Shown: positions 10,561 through 22,486, numbered from the stretch's first letter. The stretch: DNA of 64,000 nt from Amia ocellicauda (GCF_036373705.1 NC_089857.1:40434784-40498783), one strand, 5' to 3'. Notes: generated from the letters alone by a model not told the origin. Made by a program: numbers and translations.

Positions 10561-11240
10561 TTCTGTCTGCATGTTGTACAGGGTGAATGAGGTGCTGTCA
10601 ATGCTAGTAAGAGCGAGTTACAATGTGTGGAGGAGGCCCTGCACAGTTGTAATTGCCACCTGGAGGACTAAAGCAAGGATTGTAGTATATAAATAACCTG
10701 ACTTCACATGCATGGTACAAGAATAAGCAAAGGTCGTCATCACTGTATGTTTACATTGTGTTCTAGCTTTTAACCAGCCCACATTATGTCCCATTTCCCA
10801 AACCGCATCTGTGTGACGCTGATGACAGTGACAGCGATGTGCGTGTTGGTGTAAAGCCCTGTGCCGGGCGTCCAGGGGGGCGATGTGGTAATGACCAGAT
10901 CTTGTCTCTTCCAGGCTCGGGGAGTCTCTGCGCCGCCTTGGAGACTGCCACCAACCGGAAGGCCACGGTCATCGGCAAGCCCAGCAAGTTCATGTTCGAC
11001 TGCATCGCCACCCAGTTCGAAGTGGATCCCTCCCAGTCTCTCATGGTGGGCGACCGCCTGGAAACAGACATCCTGTTCGGGGCCAACTGCGGGCTGGCCA
11101 CCATGCTCACGCTGACGGGGGTGTCGAAGCTGGAGGAGGCGGAGGAATACGTGAACAGCGCGGACCCGGAGAAGAGGGACCTGGTGCCGGATTACGTGGT
11201 GGACAGCATTGCTGACTTCCTGGAAGCCTTGGAGGCTTGA
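9929..11240 (+). CDS. pdxp: Pyridoxal phosphatase / chronophin
   Basis: Two coding exons, 9929-10529 and 10915-11240, joined in phase 1, give 308 residues (human PDXP about 296); the family's usual two-exon layout. It is a cytosolic HAD phosphatase (C2-cap) that dephosphorylates pyridoxal 5'-phosphate and, as chronophin, phospho-cofilin. HAD motif I is 'FDCDGVIWDG' (nucleophile D31, acid/base D33), motif II 'FVTNN' (T64), motif III K222 in 'GKPSKFMF', and motif IV 'MVGDRLETDILFG' (D247, D252). 'ATDPDPWHPL' in the cap favours PDXP over the paralogue PGP (glycerol-3-phosphate phosphatase). The start is the first ATG of the island that continues into the family N-terminus. All catalytic residues are present. 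Confidence 0.93.
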
Positions 11241-12550
11241 TCTTGATGGGGCACGGTCTCGACTCTCGGCCGAAGACGACGCCGACCTCAGTGAACGGAA
11301 TCCCAGCCTTACACGACCGTAGCTCTCCATCGTGGCTATTTTGTTGGCTTTGTGTCCCACCTGACTGACTGCCCCTCGGACCTGCGGTGCCCGTGGCTGT
11401 AGACACTTGTGTTTGGGTTTCATGTCTCGTTTTCCTTCATTCCTCCTAAACCGCTGTGGTGGCACCGCGGTCCAGGCACTGGTCGTCCACGGCCCACCCT
11501 GCAGTGTATAAGTCGCTATCCCCACTTGCCACAGCGATCTCTTTGAAAATGCTTTTGTGTCTCTATCTGACAGAGGTGTTTAGATAAATATGGATTTTGG
11601 GAAGCAACGTTTCAATAGTCTGGAACTGTGGGACCATGACTGTAACCAATCATGTAAAAGGATTCATAATTCCAGCCTGTTTTAGATTGTTGTTATGATG
11701 GTGGAGAATTTAATGCTGATTTACTTTTTGTTATTATTTTTATTGATGATGACAACAACACCAAGATTGTTGTGATTCAGATTCAGCACTGTATTTCCAA
11801 TTACTTCTTTTCCTGAAGGGATCACGACAACTGCTTGTGTCTCTAGCTTCAGAATGAATGTTATTTTGATAGGTTGATTAGAAAAGTTTTATCCAGAACC
11901 ACTCGGGAGTGAAATATTCGACATTCGTTACCTGTCGACAGGGTATCGCATGTCCAGAAAACCAAGCTCAGTATTCATTCTTCAGCCTTTAGTTTCATAC
12001 CTTTCAAGCACAAAGTATACAACTTGAAAAAGCAGTAGCAGCTTGTGTTGTCCTAGATATTTCTGAGAACAAAACAAACTGCAGTGTAGCTGTCACTGAA
12101 ATAATGTCTCTGAACCAGTCTTTAATTGTGATATCGTTTTTCAGCTTCATCTCATTTTGCATTATTTTGTATTCGTTCTTGACCGGTAGATAATACTTGT
12201 GCCATTTAATTTGAGTTATCTGGTTATATTCTATATATTTTATTGAATCATAGCTTTTCGTGTCTTCAAAAAAAGGGCCACCAGTTTTTAATAACGGACA
12301 GTATCTTTAGAAACCTAAATGCAGTTTTAATCTAGAATTACATAGGGACCTTTTGGGGGGATTCATTGGCTTTGCAAAGTGAAATGAAAAGGACAGGGAT
12401 AAATCATTAAAATGAATGAAATACTGCTTTTCAAAATAAGGAGAGGACTGATATCTGACAGAGTCCAATGATGGAGTTTTCATTTTAAATTGTAAGAAGG
12501 TCGAGTAGTTTATCCGCCCTGTAATAAAGCATCACTTCTCAGCACTCAAA
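11241..12550 (+). other. Probable pdxp 3' UTR with poly(A) signal at 12523
   Basis: No ORF or repeat is recognised between the pdxp stop and an AATAAA at 12523-12528. No better canonical signal occurs earlier, so a 3' UTR of about 1.3 kb is likely. The end is inferred from the signal only. Confidence 0.5.
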
Positions 12551-15440
12551 CAGTTGCCTTTGCCCTCTTGACCTTTCACTGAACACGATTGTCGCACCAC
12601 GCTTCCTTACAAACATGTCCAGACATCTGCTTCAGTACATAAAGTAAAGCACGTGCAGAGATACAGGTGGTGAGACACCGTACAATACTGTAGACAGGCT
12701 GACAGGCCGGGACAGGAGTGACGCACACATGAACAAAACTGCAAACACTCAGAAGTCCAGCTCAAGACATTAGCTATTATTTAAAGTCCCTCTTATTGCA
12801 AAGCCTACTGTGTGGGTTTTGCACAATTCCGGATTGTAGTTTCTGGAGCGATTGCACTTTGCCACGCCGAGCGCTGCTTATAGAGGCAAAACTAAACTGT
12901 AAACACACATTCACAGCTGAATAAAGGGTTATGGCACTGGCAAGCAAATAGCTTTCCCTCGCCTCCCATCATAAAGCCCCAGCATCACCCGTGTGGTTTG
13001 TGAAGCCATTTCTGTCCAATAATTAACAGGGCAAATAATTAAAGTGGAAATGGTGAACTAAGCAAATGGAAGAGCAGATCATGAGTATGGATTCATATTC
13101 AAAGATTTAAGCTGGTTCATTACTTTGTCCTTTGAATAGGAACAGGACCGCTACAGAATGTGAGATTGAAGGAATGTTTGTTAAATGCGGGACATTTCAC
13201 TCAATCAATGCTGTGATTTACTCTCCTGATGAATCTTGAGGTGTAGCATCATGTTTACTTTGTCAAGAAAGGGTTACTGTACAGAGGAAAGTGTTTTGTA
13301 GTTTGCAAGCAAGGCTCTGTGGTTATTAAAATATTATAATATTAAAAAACAAGAACAAACCCACATTGGTATCTTCCCCAGTCTTTCTTAGATTGTTCAA
13401 TGATTAAAGACTGTTCTTGTAAAGTATTTATAAGCTCAATAGATACCTATTCTAAGTGAATGCCAAATTGTTTCTGTATGTAGCTTGAATAAGAAACAGT
13501 AGATCTCATTTTCAGAGTGCTGTACTGCTTGCAGTAAATTTCATTTTTTATATAGTTTTTGTCCCTGAATATTATGCGTATTGTGATATATTTTGACATT
13601 GTAGATCACTGTGTGTAGTGTTAATTTGCATATTGCTCTTAATTTAAACTGAATTGTTTTGTAACTGGAAAATGCATCCGTTTCTTAATTTATACTTTCA
13701 TATTGCAAAAGGTATAAGCAGTGGGTTGAAACTGGTTCAAGCCATCGCTTTTCAAATTGAAACCTTAGTCTTTACTAGCGTCACACTCAGCAGTACAAAT
13801 ACTTCATGTTTTCTAACCAGGGAAAATGTCAATGCCATGAGCTAAACCCTTTAAAATGTATTGAGATGCCGCTGGGTTTGTATGCCAGTGGAGACTCAAA
13901 GTGCCCCTTCACAATGCAACACAAAATCAGATGGTTTTCACAACGATAACCATGACACAATCAGAAAAACACAAAGTCATTGTCAGTCTCCACCAGTTAT
14001 GGCAACACAATCTGGTGCCCAAACTTCTCCAAAACCCTTAAATCTGTGTGATTCGTCTGTCAGCATTTGGTCCAAGCGTTTACTTTCAACATCGAGAGAG
14101 AGCCTGGTCCGTCACAACCACTCGCATATCACACACTGACGCTGTCCGCACATTTGCCGATATAAAGATGAAGATTGTGGTCTGTAGATGCACAGGCCCG
14201 AGCCATAACTCAATACTGGTTTAACAGAAATATCAAGATAAGTAGCTACTAGTCATAGTTATCCTCACAAGAAACAGCCTCTACCCTGAACACAACCATT
14301 TCTACCACTCTGTTCACTCTTTACTGGCCAGTGGCTTGACTGGAGTTATCCTCTGGCAGTTTGTATTTGGCGTTTCTCAACAACTAGCATGTGACGTCAA
14401 CACGCAGCAAACATGTAAACACCAGTATAAATACATTCAATCAATGGATAAAGGTTTGTAAAGAAAGGCTTTATGCACATACCTGCAACTTTCTTTAGAA
14501 ACACGTTATGTATATAGGTTATATTAACACTTTCAGACATAACATGACAGGTTTTTGAAGTTGTTACATGGAATCAATCTACACAATCTATTGTAGCAGT
14601 ACTCTCGTGTTATACTGTACTTTTACAACAGCCCGTGTTGTGACCGCACTTTTCTACAGTACTGTATTGTGACAGAAGCAGAACAGAGGAAGACCATGCA
14701 GAAGTGTCAGAGTGGAGGCAGGGCGTGGCCTCATTGGTGCAAGAGCTGAAATGAAACCCATGAAAATCAATCAAATATAATAATTAAATCACCACAACCA
14801 ATATAAGGAAAATATTCAAATACATCCAACAAAAAAATAGAATCCAAACAACCAAAAATAATGACAGTGATTCAAGTGTGGGCCTTGGCACTTCACGTGG
14901 TACACCAGTATATCTCAGTTATCTGTATAAATAAATAAGTCCTTTCAAATGGAAAAGTGAGTTGGAATGAGAACACTTTTGCATTCCTTTGTGAAACTAT
15001 TTGTCCCGGGTCCGACCAGTTTCTGACAAGACAACCAATTCTGTGTTAGCATCAACTGCCGGTTTGTGTTGTCTCTGAATAAACAGTAGCGTGTTCAAAT
15101 ATTCTTGTAGGAACTTATAGCACAAGTGTTAAAGTCAAATTATTTGTATATGTCAGTCATGTACCTTAATCTCAAATTCAAATATTGGTAGTGAACCAGT
15201 GACAGACCTGCAGAATCTGGTTCTGTCTGTGATTTGGATCAGCATGCACATTACAATGTAGACGCACAATATCAGGATTAAAGCGTTTTGTAATGCATAC
15301 CAAAATACAGTATAGACCGAGCTGAAATGCTTAATGATCTGTGCGCATTTGAGTTTGTGATCCAGCAGGACGGGTGCAGAGCGGGGATGTGTTTCCAGCC
15401 TGATGCCACTAGGTGTCGCTACCGAGATCCTGTCGAGGGA
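12551..15440. other. pdxp-setd9 intergenic region
   Basis: About 2.9 kb of moderately AT-rich DNA without recognisable genes or transposons. ORFs at 13654-13845 and 13861-14139 show no family motifs and lack splice context. CpG content rises again only at about 15.38 kb, before setd9. Confidence 0.5.
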
Positions 15441-15446
15441 GACACA

Positions 15447-15473
15447 ATGTGGCGGCGCGGCTTTAAACCATGA
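15447..15473 (+). promoter_or_regulatory. uORF overlapping the setd9 start codon
   Basis: An eight-codon upstream ORF (ATG at 15447, TGA at 15471-15473) ends inside the setd9 start in an ATGA overlap (setd9 ATG at 15470-15472). If the leader includes 15447, it would be translated before setd9, with the ATGA geometry sometimes allowing reinitiation. Its inclusion in the mRNA is inferred. Confidence 0.45.
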
Positions 15474-18400
15474 TACGAGCCGCCCTGAAAACAGTGCAAA
15501 GAAAATGGGACTCGTACAAATATAGATTTGTTCCCTGGGTCGCAGTGAACTTGGGCAAAAACGAAAGGTAATGATGTGGGGACCTGACGTCTGTGGGACC
15601 CTGAACACGGACATGATCAGAGACACTTTAGGAAACAGGCGGGACTGACTGCAGCTCATGCACGGAAAAAGAAACGCAGCCTGTTTGTTTTCTCATTCTC
15701 GCACTTGCGCAGACATAGATCCAGGCTTGACACTAATAGTATTCCTTCCTAACTATGTATTTATTTATTAGCACTATATGCAGTCTACAATGCACATACG
15801 CGTTATTTAGGAGCCATGCGCCTCACAAGTATAAAAGTTTCTCTCTCGCGGTGGTGTAATTCACATATTTTATCATTATTTCAAGTTGAAGTGACAGAAG
15901 GGAAGATGCAGCTCGTTTGGGGCTTTTCTTCTAACTGAACAAGCACAGCAAACCCTCCTGTCCTGCTCTGACTGTTCATGTTGCGCAGATGTCCGCAGCT
16001 CTGCCCGGCTCCACCAATGGGATCGCAGGGGTTCTGCAGATCTGCGCAGAACTGCGGGGATCTGCGCTACAAGAACGTGTTTTCCTTTCTGATAACACTA
16101 TCACCCCAAAGAATTAGAGCTGCTCTTCCAACTGCTGCACACAGGTGTTTCATAAAGCTTCAGTGTGATGCTGGGTCTCGCTTTTGTATCATTTCGGTTT
16201 GTTTCTTGCAGAACTCTGCGCAAGGTCCAGGGGCTTTCTCAGGACAAGCTGGTCTCAGACCGAGACATTTCGGCCTCCTTGCTGACCCTCTTCCAGGCTC
16301 TGTTTAGGAGTGAGCTCAGTAAACACCGAGAGGTTCTGGGTTTCCTCACGGTCTCCTCCCAGACTGTGTATCGAAGTCCAGCGCCTGAGGATGGACACTG
16401 CGACCCCAGCAGAGTCATGCTGGACACCCTGGGGTTCAGCATCCACCGGGCGCCCAGTTCCCTACAGGCTGCGGGGACGGGGGTCTTCGTTGACGTGGGG
16501 GTGGTGCCAAAGGGAGCTACAGTAGCAATGTATCCAGGTATCCGACGCTTTTATACAGACAGGCAGGACTGAGAGATTGGTGTGTTGCTACAGCTGGAGG
16601 AGGTTTACTGACTGACTGACTGATTGTCTGAATGTGAGCGAACCTTGATCTAGAACAGGGCTCGGCAATCCTGGTCCTAGACTGCCACAGACGCTTCTGT
16701 TTTTTTGTCTTCCCCACAACCCTTAATTAATAAATGTATTTGGTGCTTGGCTTAATTGGTCACAATCACCATTTGTTCCAGGTAATAAGAACATAAGAAA
16801 GTTTACAAACCAGAGGAGGCCATTCGCCCCGTCGTGCTCGTTTGGTGTTCATTAATATCTAAGTGATCAAGGATCCTATCCAGTCTGTTTTTGAATGTTC
16901 CCAAATTGTCTCTTCAGCCACATCGCTGGGGAGTTTGTTCAGATTGTGACGCCTTTCTGTGTGAAGAAGTGTCTCCTGTTTTCTGTCTTGAATGCCTTGA
17001 AGCCCAATTTCCATTTGTGTCCCCGGGTGTGTGTGTCCCTGCTGATCTGGAAAAGCTCCTCTGGTTTGATGTGGTCGATGCCTTTCATGATTTTGAAGAC
17101 TTGAATCAAGTCCCCATGTAGTCTCCTCTGTTCCAGGGTGAAAAGGTTCAGGTCCTCAGTCTCTCAGTAGGACATTCCCTTCAGACCTGGAATAAGTCTG
17201 GTTGCTCTCCTCTGAACTGCTTCTAGAGCAGCGATATCTTTCTTGAAGTGTGGAGCCCAGAACTGTCCACAGTATCCAGATGAGCTCTAACTAGTGCATT
17301 GTACAGTCTGAACATCACTGCCCTTGTTCTCAATTCTACACTTTTGACAATATACCCTAATAATATTCTGTTTGCCTTTTTTATTGCTTCCCCACATTGT
17401 TTGGATGGAGAAAGTGAGGAGTCCACATAGACTCCTAGGTCTTTCTCATGCGTTACTTCATCTAGTTCTATTCCTCCCATAGTGTAATTATAGTGGACAT
17501 TTTTGTTACCTGTATGTAATACCTTGCACTTGTCCACATTGAATTTCATCTGCCAGGTGTCGGCCCACAACTGAATATTATCTAAGTCCCTTTGAATAAC
17601 CTGTGCTGCCGAGATTGTATCTGCTGAGCCACCTATTTTAGTATCATCTGCAAATTTGACAAGTTTGCTAACTATCCCTGAGTCCAGATCATTAATATAG
17701 ATTAGAAAAAGCACAGGCCCTAGTACTGATCCCTGTGGAACTCCATTAACAACCTCACTCCAGTTAGAAGCAACTCCTCTAATCGACACCCTCTGTTTCC
17801 TAGACATCAGCCAGTTCATAATCCATCTACTTACATTACCCTGAATGCCTACAGCTTCCAATTTGAGGATCAGTCTTTGGTGTGGAACCTTATCAAAAGC
17901 TTTTTGGAAATCTAAGTATATCATATCAAATGCTTTCACATGATCTACAGCTGCAGTTGCGTGTTCAAAAAATTCTAATAAATTAGTAAGACATGATCTG
18001 CCTCGTCTAAACCCATGTTGACTATCTCCAAGAATATGGTTTTCATTAAGATGCTCCTCTATTTTCTGTCTAATCATTTTTTCCAACATTTTACAGGTGA
18101 TGCAGGTGAGACTGATTGGTCTGTAATTTCCTGGCTCAGTTTTGTCCCCTTTCTTGTGGATTGGTTTGACATTTGCTGTCTTGCAGTCAGTTGGCACATC
18201 CCCTGTTCTAAGTGTCATTTGGAATAATTGTGTTAGCGGCCTGTAAATAATTTCCCTCATTTCTTTAAGTACTGTTGGAAATATCCCATCTGACCCGGGT
18301 GATTTGTTTGTTTTTAATTCTGCTAGTCCCTTTAGTGCCTCCTCCTCATTTATCCTGATCTCTCTTAGGGTTTGACTGGACTGGTTGTTAACCTGTGGCA

Positions 18401-21400
18401 TGTTATCTGTTTTTTATTCTGTAAAAACCTCTGTCAAATACTCATTTAGAACATTTACCACATCTTGTTTGTTTTCCAAGACACTTCCATTTTTGCCCTT
18501 TATCTGTTTCACTTCCTCCTTTATTGACCTCTTGCTGTTGTATTGAAAAAAGCTCTTTGCATTAGCTATGTTTCTTTCTATTTCCCTCTTTGCTTTCCTG
18601 ATCCCTTTCTTAAGATCTCTTTGCAGTTCAACATATTCTTGGTATTTAGTCTCATCTCCATCCCTTTTGTATGCGCTATACAACATTTTCTTTCTCTTGA
18701 TATTTTTTTGCATACCTCTATTAAACCATTTTGGCCAGTGTTTTTTGGTTCTCAATTTGCTAAGTTTAGGTACAAATTACTCCTGAGCCTCAAGTAATAT
18801 ATTATTAAAATATAACCATCCATTTTCAACTGAATCTGTATCCAGTGTGCTCCAGTCTACCTCTTCTAAGTGCTGCCTCATACATTCAAGGTTTGCTTTT
18901 CTAAAATTGTAGATCATTGTTTTAGACTTGGGGCCGGATTAAATCAAAACTTTGATCCACCCACCAATAGGAAACTACAAACCTGTACATCATAGCGGTT
19001 ACATTTATGATTAGAAGAAAGTGGCATCTTACTAAAAATGCAGGCGCAACTGAGTATAGTTCTGTAGTTTTCTATTAGCGGGTGGGTCAAAGTTTTGATT
19101 TAATCCGACCCTTGGTCCTTGTTTTTTAAAAGAATGCCTCAAAGCTAACCATATTGTGATCACAGTTTGCAATTGGTTCTCTAACTAGTGTCTCTCTGAC
19201 TCTCTCTTGGTCATTTGAAAAGATCAAGTCAATGCATGCTCTCACCCTGGTTGGTTCCCTGACAAATTGAGTTAGAAAGCAGTCATTTACCATCTCAACC
19301 ATTTCTATTTCTGCTTCTGTAGTCCCAAATGGGCTTTCCCAGTCTATGTTTGGGAAATTGAAATCCCCCATTATAACAGCCACATCATTGCTACATGCAG
19401 TCCTGATTACACTGTACAATGCAACATCTTTCTGAATATCTGAGTTGGGTGGTCTGTAACACACACCTACCACTAATCCTCCGTTTATTCAAAAGTTTAA
19501 CCCACAAAGATTCTGTTCTGTTACTGGGATCTAATTTGAGTTCTTCTGCCTCAATGTCTGTGCACTGTGGCTTCTAGGTCTAACATCTTGTTCCTTATAC
19601 TCCTGGCATTGAGGCACAAACATTTCACTAAATTAAGGCAAACTAGGAATAAGATTTACTTAAATTACGGCAAATCTAAAGCATAAGGAATGCTAAGACT
19701 TTCTGCAAGTTAAAACACAATATAATAGCTCTCTCTCTCTCTCACCTGTCCTGTCTCGAATGAATACTGGATGATTGAGAGATGCCACAAAACCTGCAGG
19801 ATTGTTGCCCTCCAGGACCAGAGTTGCCTATCCCTGATCTAGAATGTAATTTCTACCGTCTCAATCATAAAAACATAAAAAGTGTCTGGTGATACAAAAT
19901 ATCCTATTAACCAATTATAATCTTTCCTTCCGCAAAGTAGCCTTTAAGCAGCATTTCTGTACACTTTAGTGAGTTTCATGAAGAGGAATTATTCTTATGA
20001 TGCCTGCTTGTACAGAAATGAAATGCTGATCAAACAGGATGGGAAACTGACTGGCTTGCGTGAATAAGTGCCAGACTATCATTGGTGTCTTTTATTAAGC
20101 AAATCCAATATCTGAAGAAGTATACTAAACTCCTCGTCACGTGTGTTTTACAGGTACTGTCTATCAGACACACGAGCCCATATTTTTCCAGTCCATAGGC
20201 AACCCGTTTGTGTTTCGTTGCATTGACGGAGTGCTGATTGATGGCAACGACAGAGGGATTTCAAAAGTGGTATTTAGGTAAGTTGAACTTGTTTGGAGTC
20301 TGGCTGGTTGAGCATGTGTGTCAGTGGACGCACATCGTGAATGAGTCTGTATAGTCTTGCAATGTATATTAAAAAATAATGACCGGGCGTGAAAAAAATA
20401 TTTAGCTTCATATAACTTTGCAACATGTAGAGAAACTCTGCTCTGCTTAAATTTGAACTATAACTTAAGTGTTTGTTTTGCCCAAGCATTTTTTCGTATA
20501 CCTGGTTGTCTCACAGTGCTGTTCAACAAGAGTCCTAATTGTTGCCTTTAAAGGTCGTGCAGTGGACGGGACAGGCTCGGTCCTTTTAAGCTGAGTGACG
20601 TCTCCTGGCTCTCAGCCTCCCCAGGGAACCCACTGGCGGTGGGTCAGTATGTGAACAACTGCTCCAACGGCACGTTCCTCTTCTCTTCCTACTGCCATTC
20701 CCACAAACTTCTCAGCACCTCACTGGAGGCTTTACAGACATGTGACAAATTAAAGGAAAAACCTGAAAAAATGAATGGAGGAACATAACGAATGCAGACG
20801 CCTCCAAACAGGTGTACTGCATGATACAATTAAGCAATTAACATCCTATCATGCTCTGTGGCATGTATACAAATGCTGAGCAGGCCCAGTTGACCTTGAT
20901 TTTGGATCAAGATGGCAAGAGGAAAGGATCTCAGTGACTTTGAAAGAGGGGTCATTATTGGGGCACGAGGGTCCGGAGGCTCTGTTATGCTGTGGGGGAC
21001 ATTTTCCTGGCATGGTTTGTGTCCACTTGTCCCCTTAGAGGGAAGAGTCACTGCAGATCTTGACAGTTATTCTGAGTGATCACCTTTATCCTATGGTGAA
21101 ACATTTCTATCCTGATGGGAGTGGTCTCTTCCAGGATGACAATGCCCTCATCCACAGGGCACAAGGGCTCACTGAATGGTCTGATGAGTATGAAAATGAT
21201 GTGGCTCATATGCTCTGGCCTTCACAGTCATCAGATCTCAACCCAATTGAACAGCTATGGGAGATTCTGGACCGACGTGTTAGACAGCGCTCTCCACCAC
21301 CATCATCAAAACCCCAAATGAGGGAATATCTTTTGGAAGAATGGTGTCCATCCCTCCAGTAGAGTCCAGAGACTCGTACAATCTGTGCCAAGAGCATTGA

Positions 21401-22460
21401 AGCTGTTCTGGGGCTCGTGGTGCCCAACACCTTACTGAGACACTTTATGTTGGTTTTTCTTTTAATTTATCACACGTCTGTACATGCCTTTGTGTAATTT
21501 TAATTGTAAAGAAAGACTTAAAAACCATACAGATCAATGCAAACTATTGATTTAAGGTCAGGTTTTGAGGGGATTTCTTAAATACCTCTTCTCAGTAAAT
21601 GTTATTGTATATACTGACTTTAGCAGCTCGGAGAAATATATTTATTTGTACTATTTTGTATTCAGAAAAGGCTGCGAATGTTTGCTATCAGGAATTCGAC
21701 GTGCCGGACAGTTTCCCACTGGAGCTTCGCCAGTATCTTCCCAATGTGAATTACAGACAGGACATCCACAGGTAAGGCTTCGGTTAAAGGGAAACAACAG
21801 CCCTGCTTCCTCACGTGCAATGCGGTGCTTTGATTTTGACGTGTTTATTCCAAAGGATATTATTTTAACCTTTTTCTTTATCCAAACTTGAAATGCCAAT
21901 ATGAGCTCCACATCCACATCAAGGTTTCACTTTAAATCAACTTAATCACTGAATAATCAAGGCAAGAAGCATATTTTTTTACAATATCACACTGACCCGT
22001 TTTCCTCACATTTGTCTTCCTTAATTTTGGCCTTGATCAGAAGGGCATTATGGAGGTTTTTTTTATGTAGCGGTTCTTATTGACGGTACATTCTGCCCTT
22101 TTTGAATCTCGTGGCTCGTCCACATGCTGAGATTTAATGTCATTAAGTGCATGTTCTCGGCCCTGCTCAGTCCTGGAGGTGGGGGTTAAGCATGTCTGCT
22201 GCTCAGTGGGACAGATCATCAATGGTCTTTCCCTCGGCCCTTAAAGGTCCGGGCTTAATCCAATGTGTCACCGGGTTACTAAATCTAAGAAAGAAGCAAA
22301 TGTTTACTTAGCCCAGTCTTTCAGTCTTAGTGTTAGCTAGTTATAGTTAATTTATTTTATTTTTATCCCCAGGCCTTTGAGATGCGTCGTTCTCGTGGCG
22401 CTGAGAGAAATCCACGCAGGAGAGGAGCTGTTTTCAAACTACTTCACTGTTGTGCACTAG
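15470..22460 (+). CDS. setd9: SET domain-containing protein 9
   Basis: Six coding exons: 15470-15567, 16212-16537, 20154-20277, 20554-20669, 21666-21771 and 22373-22460, phases consistent throughout, total 285 residues (human about 299). The N-terminus '[13 protein letters not shown]' lies at the same distance (15 residues) from the start as in human SETD9, which fixes the ATG. SET-domain hallmarks are '[11 protein letters not shown]', '[20 protein letters not shown]', 'GQYVNNCSN' (213-221, the position of the usual NHS motif) and 'GEELFSNYF' (273-281). The protein is a predicted lysine methyltransferase; its substrate is not established to my knowledge. Intron 4 appears to begin with GC rather than GT. 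Introns 2 and 4 are enlarged by transposons. The gene converges on mier3. Confidence 0.93.
17223..18755 (-). pseudogene. CR1 reverse transcriptase, one in-frame stop
   Basis: Two ORFs in the same frame (18755-18414 and 18401-17223) are separated by a single TAA at 18414-18416, so one nonsense codon breaks a reading frame of about 510 codons. The 392-residue downstream part carries '[16 protein letters not shown]', '[16 protein letters not shown]', '[13 protein letters not shown]' (first catalytic Asp, D164), '[20 protein letters not shown]' and the catalytic 'FADDTK' (D252, D253), then '[15 protein letters not shown]' and '[20 protein letters not shown]'. All RT core motifs are intact. The endonuclease end lies further 5' and is separated by a MITE and further damage. 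The best-preserved RT copy in the window. Confidence 0.9.
18932..19110. mobile_element. Small MITE with ~30-50 bp TIRs inside CR1
   Basis: A 179-bp element with long inverted termini: left 'ggccggattaaatcaaaact', right inverted 'ggtcggattaaatcaaaact', similarity continuing about 50 bp inward with a few mismatches. Flanking CTTGG occurs at 18927-18931 and 19111-19115, a possible 5-bp target duplication. No coding sequence. It is the innermost layer of the nest. Superfamily not determined. Confidence 0.75.
20670..20675 (+). promoter_or_regulatory. Apparent GC splice donor of setd9 intron 4
   Basis: Exon 4 must end in phase 1 after 'YVNNCSN' to join '[13 protein letters not shown]' in exon 5 without gap relative to the family. 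The only position that does so is 20669, followed by GCACGT. No GT donor nearby keeps frame, and reading through meets a stop within about 40 codons. A single T-to-C change from GTACGT would explain it. Confidence 0.7.
20735..21480 (+). mobile_element. Internally deleted Tc1-like element, copy A
   Basis: 746 bp between TA dinucleotides (20733-20734 and 21481-21482), with similar inverted ends (left 'cagacatgtgacaaattaaa', right inverted 'cagacgtgtgataaattaaa'). The transposase start (ATG at 20912) runs only to 'GVIIGARG' before jumping to '[17 protein letters not shown]', so most of the DNA-binding domain and the first catalytic Asp are deleted. A frameshift precedes the C-terminal part (21060-21362), which retains 'FQDDNALIH' and '[12 protein letters not shown]'. 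Non-autonomous. It sits 65 bp inside setd9 intron 4 and makes up about three quarters of that intron. Confidence 0.85.
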
Positions 22461-22486
22461 GGAGTTTTCACTTCAAACAGTGAAAG

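Larger units (their letters stand above)
16787..19770 (-). mobile_element. CR1-type LINE, long copy with broken ORF2
   Basis: Minus-strand CR1 of about 2.9 kb inserted into the hAT MITE. Its 3' end reads 'tttcttatgttctta' on the minus strand. Going 5' from there come a 3' UTR of about 430 bp, the reverse transcriptase, and an endonuclease fragment (19126-19473) with '[10 protein letters not shown]', '[12 protein letters not shown]' and 'ACIDLIFSN', the motifs of an AP-type endonuclease. A small MITE interrupts the linker at 18932-19110. The 5' border near 19770 is approximate, set by where the host MITE resumes. Confidence 0.88.
16656..19836. mobile_element. hAT-type MITE split by a CR1 insertion
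   Basis: Outer element of a nest in setd9 intron 2. The left part (16656-16786, 'cagggctcggcaatcctggt') and right part (about 19770-19836, ending 'gttgcctatccctg') together match the uninterrupted MITE at 40016-40205 read in reverse. Exact 8-bp target duplications ATCTAGAA flank it (16648-16655 and 19837-19844), diagnostic of hAT transposition. The CR1 between the halves therefore landed after the MITE. Confidence 0.88.

Noticed and set aside
10770-11525. 251-codon minus-strand ORF over pdxp exon 2
   Set aside because: Antisense shadow of the exon carrying 'GDRLETDILFG'; no recognisable features.
15153-15659. 168-codon minus-strand ORF covering setd9 exon 1
   Set aside because: Antisense to a well-supported exon whose product aligns with the SETD9 N-terminus; no motif in the antisense protein.
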